Positions 1 through 9,522 are shown, counted from the first letter of the stretch. The stretch is 22,500 nt of DNA from Glandiceps talaboti (GCF_964340395.1 NC_135562.1:2312501-2335000); one strand, 5' to 3'. Notes: generated by a model from the letters alone, not told the origin. A program made the numbers and translations.

Positions 1-1070
1 AATTGGTAAAAAAAAAAATTTTGTGTGAGACGTTCAAATCATTGTGCCACCTGATTGAAACTCCTCAATCACTCTGGTTTTGTAGTATATTATTTTAATA
101 TTTCATTTCTAAAACTCTGAGTAAATATAGCAAAATAAATCCAAAATCGGCTGAAATCGGCTGCGCTATCATACCAAGCTTCAGCATTAAGTGCGTTGGA
201 CTGACGTTCCAAAAGTCATCGAGTTACGAATAGCAACTAAAAACAAGTTTGATAATTCAATCTCTGTTGCTGTGCAAGATTATGGACGCAGGTTTGATTT
301 TGTTTATTCCTTGTGTTATTTTACTGTTGAATAATGGTACTACGATTTAGGAAATCTAATAATATACGCCTGTCAAGGCTGCAATGATAAACATTCCCTA
401 GTAGGGGTGAGTACAGTACTAGTGTGATATTATAGGTCGGTCCATGCTAGTCGTAGTAGCTGTAAAATGCTTGGAATACAGCGTAGGATGGAAGTACTAT
501 TTATGAAAATTTAACATTGTTTTTATTATCGGTTATTGAAAATATTTTCGAACTAGTCATTTTTTGCAACTTAGTATTGTTGGATTTTATTATTTCCTCA
601 AAAAGATCTCAATAGTTTTGAGATGTATGATATGGTTGCGTACAGCTGAACATGAATGGAAATTGTACAACTTGGTAACAGTACACCTAAGACCCGTTGT
701 ATGGTAGTATGAGAGGTACAGAGTTTACACTGATGGGATAACACGGCCATGGACAACTAATAATGATAAAACCACATTTTACAAGTATTTGTCAATAATC
801 TTTTGCAACTTAATGAAAGGATGGACAATTTTGAAGTCACTAGCTTGGCTGAAAAGCGAAACATACAAATATAGGCATACACACACGCAATCATGTACGC
901 GCGCGCCTACCATACACATACGTGCGCATATATGTACGCACTGATCAGACAGGCACAAGAATATCCATGGATAAGTTTTCCTGTAATGACATAATCTTCG
1001 AAGTAAGGTTTAAATTGTGAAATATGATCCAGTCCCCATGCAGCGATTGATAGCAAACAGCCGATATTAA
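1..1070. other. AT-rich stretch without a supported gene
   Basis: No open frame here has coding character. The only local structure is a short imperfect alternating purine/pyrimidine patch at about 878-950 (CACACAC, CGCGCGC, ATACGTGCGCATATATG), a minor Z-DNA-type tract. I see no promoter, RNA gene or repeat unit that I can support. Confidence 0.6.
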
Positions 1071-1337
1071 GGGATAATCAACTCAACCAAGTACAGCAAA
1101 CCTCCAGGGCAAAAAGCACCACGACCATGGTCGTTATTTTGGCGGGCAACCTGCCCGGTTATTTATATGTTTTCAAGCATCCGGTACAGTAGTGTTACCC
1201 CCATCATTACCAGGTGTGATTTACGACTAAAGTGTATTAACCATGAACTTGACGGTATATACTTGATCATGGATGTGACGTTTGACACCGTTGTTGGTTT
1301 CCCGACATGTAGTATAAATATGTTGCAATGCTACTGA
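1071..1337 (+). CDS. weak candidate open frame, unrecognised
   Basis: The plus-strand frame is open from the codon after a TAA (1068-1070) to TGA (1335-1337), 88 codons. The first ATG is at 1167-1169 and gives a 56-residue product starting MFSSIRYSSV and ending SINMLQCY. It has scattered cysteines and a mixed, natural-looking composition, but no signal peptide, no domain and no family I recognise. A splice-acceptor-like CATCATTACCAG ends at 1213 and could begin an internal exon instead. In DNA of this base composition several open frames of this length are expected by chance, so this is only a pointer. Confidence 0.12.
   Translation, partial: GIINSTKYSKPPGQKAPRPWSLFWRATCPVIYMFSSIRYSSVTPIITRCDLRLKCINHELDGIYLIMDVTFDTVVGFPTCSINMLQCY
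1121..1157. promoter_or_regulatory. palindrome, E2F-like site and GC inverted repeat
   Basis: Three elements lie within 37 bp: a perfect 14-bp palindrome ACGACCATGGTCGT (1121-1134), TTTTGGCGGG (1137-1146), which matches the E2F/DP core TTTGGCGG, and the inverted repeat CGGGCA-ACC-TGCCCG (1143-1157). A TATA-like TTATTTATATG follows at 1159-1169. The motifs are seen directly. That they form a promoter is inference, and no clear transcript is seen downstream. Confidence 0.3.
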
Positions 1338-1360
1338 AAGCTTCTCTCGTTCCGGACACT

Positions 1361-1560
1361 TTCCCGCCAAAATTATCTGTACAAATTCTTGCTTCCTTAC
1401 AACTCCCGCCAAAATAATTTCTGCACAAGTTGTCGTTTCCATATATTATTTTCACACAATAGCCGTCCTTTTAGACAAATATTGTTGGAATAATGTTGTT
1501 GAAAATAAATTGATGTCGAATTTAAGATAAATATCGTGAAATAGCCATTGTATTACTGTT
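1361..1560 (+). repeat. old dispersed repeat, copy 1 (contains two CCCGCCAAAAT units)
   Basis: CCCGCCAAAAT occurs at 1364 and again about 43 bp further on; in both copies it is followed by an AT-rich segment containing ACAA. The same motif with similar flanks occurs at about 11487. After the second unit the sequence remains loosely alignable with 11487-11640 by eye (for example CTTTTAGACAAATATTGTTG against CTTTTTAGAGAAAAATCTTA, then matching ATGTC, TAAATA and AATAGC blocks). The CCCGCCAAA core is also a reverse-orientation E2F-like site. This may be a degenerate mobile-element fragment or duplicated regulatory DNA. Confidence 0.4.
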
Positions 1561-1722
1561 TATGTTTCTACTGGTAGTACTTTTCAATTGTTGACAACAA
1601 AACGAATCCTATTATAGCTTATAGAGTCTAAATGATAAAAAATAACAATTCATATTTTCGATAGACAAATAATAAAATTTTGAAACGCAAAACAGCATGT
1701 ATGTTGTTGTGATTGAACCCTG

Positions 1723-1742
1723 CGACCTCTGACCTATGACCC
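1723..1742 (-). promoter_or_regulatory. triple direct repeat of nuclear-receptor half-sites, spacing 1
   Basis: CGACCT-c-TGACCT-a-TGACCC gives three hexamers in the same direction, each separated by one base. On the minus strand it reads GGGTCA, AGGTCA, AGGTCG. This is the DR1 arrangement bound by RXR- and HNF4-type receptors. Function is inferred from the motif only. Confidence 0.35.
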
Positions 1743-2690
1743 TCGGCGATTAACGAAACATGGATATCACTTCACTTATCGCTTAGCATTATCAACAAAT
1801 GCCAGATCTGTACGTGACATAATTATTAAACTTTGTTTTGAAGGCAATGTCAGTTTGTTTTTCTTTCTTTCTGAAGCCCACAAAATACTAAAGGTGACAA
1901 GAGTTTGTGTGAACGATAACTACTCGTTTGTAATATGTCAGAATTAGAGTTCAAAAATCAAAATTGTCAATTATCTTTCTTATCGCATAATAATTTTGAC
2001 ACACTTTAAACAGAGATAGCATAAATTGATCCCTGGATGGGCCTGGATCTAGGTTAGCGTACTTTGTAACGAATATAACCATATGCTGAGATGTGAAAAA
2101 CAACTTTTGAAGGTCGTACGGTTAAGGGGAGTCCTTCCTAATTTCTCACAGTGAGTCATTCTCGCAATTTAGAAAATCTATCGTCCTATATTAAATGCGA
2201 TTTGTAATGATTGCTTTTGAAAATTTCCAGTTAAATGCAAATAGCACAAATGAAGAAAATATTATAGTGAGATAATAGCCAATTTCTGTAAAATGTTCTT
2301 GCTAAATATTTTATAGTTTGCTAATGTGCGTTTGTGTGTCGTTTCCATGCATCGCTCTTCACTATTCTAATGTTCCTCAAATAAAAGTTTTGGGTAAAAT
2401 GTAATAAAGTTATGAAAATTGTTGTTTTACTTATGTTTTTTACTTCAGTAAAAGTAGTACAATTTTGCAAATAGGGTAGATCCTGTTTAGAATAACTATT
2501 TCTGTACATAAAGCGTCCACAAATCCAGGTCACTGAATCTTCGTTTCCCTTCCCATCCCTATCCATGGCTGAGCGCCAAAATAGAGAGCATGAATATAGT
2601 GCCAACTACCTTAAAACAAACTGTGCGGGGTAGTTAAAAATCGGACTCTGTGGTTTCAAATAAGGTCGTTATTTAGACCATGGAAACTCA
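1743..2690. other. AT-rich stretch without a supported gene
   Basis: No splice-site-bounded frame, RNA gene or tandem repeat is visible. The one long minus-strand open frame here (2321-2605) has no coding features that I can point to. Confidence 0.55.
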
Positions 2691-2691
2691 A

Positions 2692-2704
2692 GGGTCAAAG
2701 GTCA
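2692..2704 (+). promoter_or_regulatory. DR1 nuclear-receptor element candidate
   Basis: GGGTCA-A-AGGTCA is a near-consensus DR1 (two AGGTCA-type half-sites, one-base spacer), the type bound by HNF4/RXR/PPAR-class receptors. It lies about 950 bp from the triple DR1 at 1723-1742. No promoter is visible immediately next to it. Confidence 0.35.
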
Positions 2705-2990
2705 TAGCAACCACCTGATAACTTTAATTTGTTTATTACATAGCTGAGGTTATTTTTAGCAACAAAAATTGAAATTAAATCAGCTGATTATCCCTCGTCC
2801 TGTAACAATGTCAAGGACACGGTATTTGCTTCAATTTCTCGTTTGAAATGATAGAAATATTTGTCATACTGTGTACTAATCCATAAGTTGCAAATGGCAT
2901 CATGACAAAACTGTATTATAGCTTTTGGTTTACAGGTCAACACTTTAATCATCCTCTCCAATTATGTAGGAAACAAAACTAGGTGATATA

Positions 2991-3060
2991 CTTAATGGCG
3001 TAAAAAGTAGTTAAGTTCTTTATCTACTGAGAACATATCTACTTTGCTACGTCACTTAAG
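2991..3060. repeat. imperfect hairpin, about 30-bp arms
   Basis: The left arm (2991-3019, beginning CTTAATGGCGTA and ending GTTCT) pairs with the right arm (3030-3060, beginning AGAAC and ending TACGTCACTTAAG), with about three quarters of positions matching and a 10-base loop. Weak pairing extends outward. It could be a small foldback (MITE-like) element or a stem-loop in a transcript. No target-site duplication was identified. Confidence 0.4.
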
Positions 3061-3584
3061 TGTATTTAACTGTTTACTTACCGAAGTTTATATAATTATA
3101 CCTTTTTTAAAAATTGAATTCGAGTAGTGATCGTGGTCTACTATTTTCATAATTGTTTTGTGATATTTTGCACATGTACTGAATTCGCTCGGTACGATAT
3201 TATATGTTGAAATATAAAAAGCGTGATAGAGGGTAAACTAACTGAAAGCCCACATAATGTTGTGAAATCACCAAAACTGGAAGCCTAAACATCAAACCAT
3301 TTCAAACATTCAATAATTTTCATCGCCGTCATATAAAAAACTATCCTGGTATCTACAAACGATTACTGGTCAACTCCCTCCTACATTAATCCCCTCCTTC
3401 CCCCTCGCCCCCCCCCCCTCACATACACACACCACCCCACCGTACCAACAATCAAAAAGCTGTGTAGGCATACGATGAAATTCTACAAATATTTGAAATA
3501 TTGATATAAAATAAGCAGGTACTTTAGTTATGCATACTCGTAATGTTGTAAATCCTCGACATATTTTCATAAAATATAGGTCAA
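3061..3584. other. no gene seen; pyrimidine tract with an 11-C run
   Basis: A C/T-rich tract (about 3374-3421) contains an uninterrupted run of 11 C (3408-3418), followed by a CA/CCAC patch to about 3440. A strong minus-strand donor-like GTAAGTAA lies at about 3081, but the sequence before it is too AT-rich to be a convincing exon. Confidence 0.6.
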
Positions 3585-3845
3585 TTATATGATGTATTTT
3601 CGTACTGGCACAGTGCCGGCATCTATCCATTGCACAAACTGAGCACGGAAATGTTGGCACCGTTTCAGTGGTGACTCTAGCTTCAATTGATGGCAGTGTA
3701 TGTTGTCTTCATCAACCCTTTGATTGCAATATTGTGACACATGTGATTGATCAACTGTGTGATACACATATGGCGTAGAAAGTAGGACAATTCGGATAGG
3801 ACACCAGATTTCACTACTGCGCATGACCACTCGACTAGAAAACAT
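3585..3845 (-). CDS. weak candidate open frame, unrecognised
   Basis: An 86-codon ATG-started frame, less AT-rich than its surroundings, begins MFSSRVVMRSSEIW and contains four cysteines and several histidines in its central part (for example HVSQYCNQRVDEDNIHCHQ). No family, signal peptide or membrane span is recognised. There is no TATA-like or splice signal strong enough to support it. A plus-strand small frame begins 49 bp away, in divergent orientation. Chance is the simplest explanation. Confidence 0.12.
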   Translation of the reverse strand: MFSSRVVMRSSEIWCPIRIVLLSTPYVYHTVDQSHVSQYCNQRVDEDNIHCHQLKLESPLKRCQHFRAQFVQWIDAGTVPVRKYII

Positions 3846-3893
3846 GTCTGTTGACCAATATTATTTGTAGCTGTAAATTGAATTAATACAACG

Positions 3894-3989
3894 ATGGGGC
3901 AAACCATCGCCGCAAACCACAGCCTCTTTTACGGCACCGTCCAAAACTCGTCGTCAATTCTGGTTTGCGAGAATGGGGCTAACAAATAG
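3894..3989 (+). CDS. candidate small ORF, 31 residues
   Basis: ATG at 3894 has G at +4 and opens a 31-codon frame ending at TAG (3987-3989). It begins MGQTIAANHSLFYG and ends CENGANK. The stretch is distinctly richer in CpG and G+C than its flanks, which is why it is listed. No signal peptide or known peptide family is recognised. It could equally be a fragment of an exon or chance. Confidence 0.12.
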   Translation: MGQTIAANHSLFYGTVQNSSSILVCENGANK

Positions 3990-4949
3990 TTTATAACCAC
4001 TGTAGGAAAATGGTCTGAACAGTGTAGCGGTGTAACAACATCGTGTGACTCAATTTATTCTTACTTTCTTTCTAAATATCAGCGTTTTAAAGCTAAAATG
4101 ACATCAAATCATAAATGAGAACAATCTATATGAATCTAGTCTAAAATTAACATACTGTGTCCCAACAAATTACTAAGAAAGAAGAATTTTGTTCAAAAAT
4201 TGTCTGTCAGAAAGTGATGGCGACTGAAAAGTAACGCAAGTGGGGGTAGGGAGGGGTAATATGAATTTCATACTTGGGCCTTACAAAAAATATTGCGTTG
4301 TTCCGATTACGCTCGATTTTAAAATAGGTTGGGTTGGTAGATTTTTTATTTCATTTTTTTTCATATGTGAGTGTCTAGTTCAGGTTGTTATGTTTTCCAT
4401 ATGGTCTCTGTGTTATTGGTTTCTTCTAATCAGATGTACAGCCATTACAGATTGGAAGAACAGTTTTATATTGTCTTTTTAAGTTGATGTCAGTTTCCGC
4501 ATCCACTATTTCTTGCAAGACTTCACATTTTTCGCAGTTGTATTATTTTATTCCCGAATACGTAAAAAAGAAAGTTTAGTGTCAGCGTGAAAAACTAGTT
4601 GGGGTCTGGTAACCGGTACCAAACTTATTAACCGCTCACGCAACAACATTAAATGTGATGATTTGGTAGTCTTGTGTAAGTCGTACAGTTATGGCTCTGA
4701 AAAAGTGAAATGATATATACATAAAATTTTATAGCATTGACCTTCATACGATACAGGTTTTCTCTGATTGGATATATAACCAGCCTATAATACATAGACT
4801 TTATGTTGAGTTATTAACGTATGTAGACTGAATGTCTTTTTAATGCAGCACATCTAACAATCCCAATATCGTTTGTAAACGTCATTATCATTATTTTGTC
4901 TGGTCTTTCGCATATATACACATTTGCATAACCGTAGCCACGTATTAAA
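3990..4949. other. AT-rich stretch without a supported gene
   Basis: There is an 80-codon plus-strand frame (4240-4482) rich in F, I and W, typical of AT/T-rich noncoding DNA. A G-rich patch (4243-4257, GGGGGTAGGGAGGGG) has only three G-runs. Nothing else is supported. Confidence 0.55.
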
Positions 4950-5038
4950 CTAGCCAGGAATCCATGCGAATGGGGGTTTTGAATTCGTTATTTTAAAATC
5001 AAAATTCAAAATCCCCATTCGCCTGAATTCTAGGCTAG
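4950..5038. repeat. 89-bp near-perfect palindrome (foldback element)
   Basis: The 36-bp arms 4950-4985 (starting CTAGCCAGGAATCC) and 5003-5038 (ending GAATTCTAGGCTAG) match at 31 of 36 positions when one is reverse-complemented. The centre contains a further perfect 10-bp palindrome ATTTTAAAAT (4990-4999) at the same dyad, so nearly the whole 89 bp folds on itself. The arms contain GCGAATGGGG/CCCCATTCGC. The structure suggests a tiny foldback/MITE-type element or a stem able to give a small-RNA precursor. Flanks AAA and CAAA give no clear target duplication. Confidence 0.8.
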
Positions 5039-5599
5039 CAAACTACAACCAGAAACCTGTTTTGACTCGCATTGTCAGTCTTCTGTATGGAACATATATC
5101 CAACCACAGTTTCTTGTAGGTTGTGATTCTGCTAATTACAAACCCAGTTCGGATTTGGATTAAAATTTATGCTATTAAAGCTAGATGTTTGGTAGAGGTG
5201 TAGAAAAAGTTGGTAAGTAGCACTTGTCAAGAATGCTCCTATGCACCCCCTCCCCCCTCCCAGGGTAAAGCTCTGTGCTTCACTGATATGATAACACAAG
5301 AACTGTAATATTGGAACTGAAACAGTTTTGAAATTGTTCATACGGGTATTTCTGAGTAACCTTAGTGAGTTTCGCAAGAATATTCATAAAATATATAAAA
5401 CCGCCAATGATTTGATATACGAGCCTGTCACTACCACATGGTACAATTACAGCCTCCAAGTTACAGTGGTACAGACCCCACGCTTACCTCAGCGGTCATT
5501 GACCCTTTGTCATCTGGCGTATTGTACAGATGCTTTAATTATGTCACTATGTTTGCCGAGCTGATCTGTTTACTATTAATTCAAATCTTGTCTGTACAG
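5039..5599. other. no supported gene
   Basis: Two overlapping opposite-strand open frames (5132-5377 minus, 5328-5564 plus) have no recognisable domains or splice context. A short C-rich tract lies at 5244-5261. Confidence 0.5.
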
Positions 5600-5607
5600 T
5601 GACGTCA
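5600..5607. promoter_or_regulatory. perfect CRE palindrome TGACGTCA
   Basis: TGACGTCA is the full-length cAMP-response element bound by CREB/ATF bZIP dimers. It is an exact 8-bp match, but single 8-mers arise by chance, and no TATA box or transcript is evident beside it. Confidence 0.3.
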
Positions 5608-5705
5608 TAATATTGATTAACATATAGGCTGTTTCAAAAATAGTTTACACAAATCAAAGTGTTTCTATGATGATGATATTGAACACCATTGACGCCGCTC
5701 CGAGG

Positions 5706-5724
5706 GAGAAATTTCTCGGGAGAA
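5706..5724. promoter_or_regulatory. chained GAGAA/TTCTC inverted repeats (HSE-like)
   Basis: GAGAAATTTCTC (5706-5717, perfect 12-bp palindrome) overlaps TTCTC-GG-GAGAA (5713-5724). Alternating GAA and TTC blocks resemble a gapped heat-shock element. This is a motif-level observation only. Confidence 0.2.
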
Positions 5725-7256
5725 GTTTGCAGGAGCATACATCAAATCAATTGACATGATATATATACATACATTTTATTACAATACTAGAGTATATTGG
5801 TTTAATCACGACTAACAAATGGATGTCGTTCGTACTAAGTTATGCATGCATGCTGTCAGTATGTCAAAATGTGTGGTAAATTATTTACCATACATTTAAA
5901 AAAATCATACAGATTGATTCGAGTATCTGTGGTTTGCACACCACACACATACACCTGGGCTTTTTTTAATAGTTGTGTCATGTGACTTGTCATGTGACAA
6001 TTGCGTCACGATCCCTCTACATGTTGCAATGGACGATGTCACGGAATACGCATGTAATGACCATAGCCTACCAGTCCCACCATCAAATCTTGCAGTCATA
6101 GAAAAAAAAATTTAAATGTGGATTTTTTTTAAAAAAATGAGAATATCATGGCCACACCGCATTCCAAAAATAATAAATAATAAGAAAACAAAATTTGATT
6201 TCACTTTTGAGGTACAGGCTGTTGACGACATTGATTACCATTACCGGGGAGGGGGGGGGCGTCGTTTGACATGGAAAAGGTTGATGACTTCTCGCCAATA
6301 ATGGAATATCATTTTGAACGGGACCTTGATGTGAAATGAGCAATCCATTTAAAATAGATAACACCGTGACGGTAGATTTAACATTCTTATACTAGTGTTT
6401 TGGCATTGTCTTTCACATTTTTTTTGGTAGCGTTGACAAAATAACCAACTGATTATTGATATACTTGTCGCAGTCATATCTAATTTCAGAATGTACAACT
6501 AACCATTATTCTCTTCTCTTACTAGTACATCAACAAAAGTAAAAAAAAAGAGTTGCAAACATGTTTTATTTTAAATAATACTCCTTCATGATATATTTTT
6601 GGTACGAATGAGTTACTAAATATTCCACAATGCACATAGGTAGCATTTTACACATACTCAAAAGGGGATATTACGAACCTGGAAATATTTGCCATGTAAT
6701 TACAACTCACCATTTTAATGCATTCTACTTAGGACCACTAACTATAATAAAAACCAGTAATGTTTTATGTAAATGCAGAACAAATTTACAAGTTTACATT
6801 TGCAGAGAAAGTTTGCAACATCATATTTTTAATCTGGCGTGCATCAAATACCAGCAATGTTTGAAGACGTTGAATATCCTTGAGAAGGCCTATATGCTTG
6901 ATACCCGATCGTAAACACCTCCCGAAGTTCGCATACCAAAACGTACATTTTCTATAACAAACATGTTTAGAAATATGACCTTGTTTGTGTTGTTGAACTT
7001 CAGTGAGATCCAGGGTTTCATTTTTCCAAATCAACAATCAACAAGTTGTTTTTTAAAAAAAAACCAAAAAAACCACCCATACAATTAACAGATGCTACCG
7101 AAGTAGTCATGTGATCTGCAGTGTGCGTATACAACAACTTGATGCATAGATTAGTTAGATCAAAGTTATGCAATATGTCCAAGGATAGCAATTTGATTCC
7201 TGGTATTATTGATGAAACTACGTCATCAGGCACGTGTGTAGGATGTTGAAATTGCG
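5725..7256. other. no supported gene; two M-boxes and a G-run
   Basis: GTCATGTGAC occurs twice (5977-5986, 5989-5998) with a 12-bp period; each contains the M-box TCATGTGA. A G-rich run lies at 6246-6259 (nine consecutive G at 6251-6259). TGGTAAAT-T-ATTTACCA is an 8-bp-arm palindrome at about 5874-5890. Open frames at 6630-6914 (plus) and 6786-7037 (minus) overlap on opposite strands and resemble nothing known. Confidence 0.5.
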
Positions 7257-7305
7257 GTCAAAACAACACCAAACAAATGTTTACAAGGTTTTGTTGTTGT
7301 TTGAC
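7257..7305. repeat. imperfect hairpin of CAA/TTG-rich arms
   Basis: The arm GTCAAAACAACACCAAAC (7257-7274) is nearly the reverse complement of GTTTTGTTGTTGTTTGAC (7288-7305), with one shift and one or two mismatches, around a 13-base loop. It is low in complexity and so may have arisen from simple-sequence drift. Confidence 0.4.
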
Positions 7306-7697
7306 ATAAAGTGTATACCCTTACATCGTCCTTGTCTTTGCAACTGTGCCATTTCATGAGAACGACGCTGACACGTAAACAAGGGACTTTAAAGTTGTTG
7401 TTGGTGATCTGGAAGTTCACATGAAGTTCACGCAAAGAAGTCACACGCCACTCTACTCACAGCAAATTTTAAATGCACGTGGGAAATAGTCACGTGTCTG
7501 TTTACGATCGTAGATTGGTATGAACAGTGTGTTTACAACCAGTGACAATGCTAGGCAGCAACTCTAAAGTCATATACAGCCTAAAGGGAGTATGACAAGC
7601 AGGCAGAGCAGATACACATATATGCCACTATGACCAAAAGCCGCTGTATGAAACAGTATGTTGTATCATATATAGACAGAGATAACGACACAGTCAC

Positions 7698-7735
<38 letters not shown>

Positions 7736-7806
7736 TAGACAGACTAGACAGACAGGCAGACAGATATATAGACAGGCAGACAGGCAGGCAGGCAGACAGG
7801 CAGGAG
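7698..7806 (+). repeat. GACA/GGCA tetranucleotide microsatellite
   Basis: About nine clean GACA copies are followed by TAGACAGAC and GGCAGACA variants and an internal GATATATA interruption. Open frames here (plus DRQTDRQTD, minus SVCLSVCL) are artefacts of the repeat. Confidence 0.95.
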
Positions 7807-8147
7807 GACATCTACAGACCCAATGTGTCTTCAAATACACATGGTCCCAGGATAGCTAGTATAGAGGGAGAAATGTGGGGTGATAAAAAATCCAAGATAT
7901 CACAAACTCCTGGAAGATGGCTATTTTGATGACTTAGAAATTAGGTAGACCGATGGGACAGTGTCAGAAACATAGAGATATATACAGAGAAGTGGTGTAG
8001 AGAGATGTAGTGTGAGGGGTAGTGGTAAAAGATAAAGAATGAAAGTGAAAATGACTGTTTCAATGAAATATATTAAATTTATAGAAGGAAGACAGACAGG
8101 CTGGCATATATATGAAGAAATAGTAATGGTATAGATAGACAATGGAT
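7807..8147. other. no gene seen; GATA/GACA-flavoured low complexity
   Basis: The stretch joins the GACA array to the minisatellite. It has increasing AGATA/AGAGA content towards its end and no coding signal. Confidence 0.5.
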
Positions 8148-8614
8148 AGATAGAGAGACACGGTACTGGTAGATAGATAGATGGAAACGGTACTGGTAGA
8201 TAGATAGAGAGACACGGTACTGGTAGATAGATAGAGAGACACGGTACTGGTAGATTATATAGAGAGACACGGCACTGGTAGATATATAGAGAGACACGGT
8301 ACTGGTAGATAGATAGAGAGACAATGTACTGGTAGATAGATAGAGAGACATGGTACTGGTAGATATAGAGAGAGACACGGTACTGGTAGATAGATAGAGA
8401 GACAATGTACTGGTAGATAGATAGAGAGGCATGGTACTGGTAGATATATAGAGAGACACGGTACTGGTAGATAGATAGAGAGACACGGTACTGGTAAATA
8501 GATAGAGAGACACGGTACTGGTATAGATAGAGAGACACGGTACTGGTAGAAAGATAGAGAGAGACACGCTACTGGTATAGATATAGATATAGCACTGGTA
8601 TCTATAGAGACAGA
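8148..8614 (+). repeat. 27-bp minisatellite, about 17 copies, with an 81-bp higher-order unit
   Basis: The unit is CGGTACTGGT + AGATAGATAG + AGAGACA (27 bp), repeated about 17 times; the edges degrade to 25-29 bp. Unit starts at 8297, 8324, 8351, 8378, 8405, 8432 and 8459 are exactly 27 apart. Three variants (beginning CGG, ATG, TGG) recur in that order, so 8297-8377 and 8378-8458 are 81-bp copies differing at about 2 positions. Because 27 is nine codons and the minus strand lacks stops in any frame, three overlapping minus-strand frames of 120-205 codons stay open, reading as 9-residue periods such as VSLYLSTST. I treat these as repeat artefacts and not genes. Confidence 0.97.
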
Positions 8615-9082
8615 CATATTAACGAACAGAGACAGAGAGATGTGTTGACAGGGAATGAAATAGGTGTAATCTCAGACCACTGTAGTATTGCACAGTGTCA
8701 TCTGATCATCTTGTGTGAACATCTTGAATCAATAACGTTTAATCCGAAAAATTGCTTAACCCCTAGCTGAATGTTATCTTATAGTCCATACCAATTATAG
8801 TATCTCTACACGATGTATTTTTATTAGAACGTTTAGTGTGTCACTTAGTAGATCACGACAACTAGCGACAACAATATTATAGACTGTAATGATTTAATGA
8901 TGACCTTGGCATGGATGTGAAACTGGTTTGGAAATCAATTTATACTTGCAAAGTGATATGTAATAGAAAGTTGGCGGTGCATTAATGTATCACGTGATTT
9001 TGAATCAGCTAACTTATTCTGACCTTTGCATAGTATACCAATATTATTGAGTCAATCTAAGGATGCATTTCTGTGGACTCAC
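8615..9082. other. no supported gene
   Basis: A short stem CACTGT/ACAGTG (about 8678-8697) follows ATCTCAGACCACT, a 13-mer also present at 22432. TCACGTGA lies at about 8990. No coding signal. Confidence 0.5.
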
Positions 9083-9165
9083 CGTACTTCGGACGGGTAT
9101 ATCTTTAAGTACCCGTTTCCCTCCATCCACGCTTGCACTTTTTCGGAAATGAAGATAAAAATACA
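9083..9165 (-). CDS. candidate internal exon, unrecognised
   Basis: On the minus strand an acceptor (TTATAAATTTCAG) precedes an 83-base segment that ends in a consensus donor GTGAGTCC (9082-9075). In the phase starting with TGT it encodes 27 residues including SEKVQAWMEGNGYLKIYPSE, a plausible globular composition with mixed charge and W/Y/G. A second phase is also open, so the frame is not proven. The first frame continues upstream without a stop to at least the ATG in VDMFERRC (about 9268), so a longer first exon is possible. I recognise no family. A donor-like GTAAGTCT at about 9556 on the same strand would join it out of frame for its own small ORF. Confidence 0.3.
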
Positions 9166-9337
9166 CTGAAATTTATAACTGACTCCTCCTTGGTATGTTG
9201 AGTTAGTGAAAAGTGTGAGTGGTATTACCACATTGTACAGGACAATATTAACGCAACGCCTTTCAAACATATCAACTTTGCAGAAATTTAAAATCAATTA
9301 CAGAAGTGGATTCCATATTATTATCACGCCTACCACT

Positions 9338-9522
9338 AGTCTAGTTCCTTTTACAGCATCGTTACCATTTATACCTCCACTCACAGTCTAGTTCCTTTAC
9401 AGCATCATTACCATTTATACCTCCACTCACAGTCTAGTTCCTTTACAGCATCATTACCATTTATACATCCACTCACAGTCTAGTTCCTTTACAGCATCGT
9501 TACCATTTATACATCCACTCAC
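9338..9522 (+). repeat. 46-bp tandem repeat, four copies
   Basis: Units begin AGTCTAGTTCC and end ATCCACTCAC or CTCCACTCAC. Copies are 9338-9384 (47 bp, one extra T), 9385-9430, 9431-9476 and 9477-9522. They differ at only a few sites (GTTACC/ATTACC, ACCTCC/ACATCC), so the array is young. Outer copies share GTTACC and inner copies share ATTACC. Confidence 0.97.

Noticed and set aside
3061-3200. Minus-strand exon before the GTAAGTAA donor at about 3081
   Set aside because: The upstream sequence is almost pure A/T with stops close by.
7921-8617. Three overlapping minus-strand frames of 120-205 codons as a repetitive Tyr/Ser-rich protein gene
   Set aside because: All three frames are open only because the 27-bp unit is a multiple of three and lacks stops on that strand. 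The frames begin in unrelated flanking DNA and show no codon preference.
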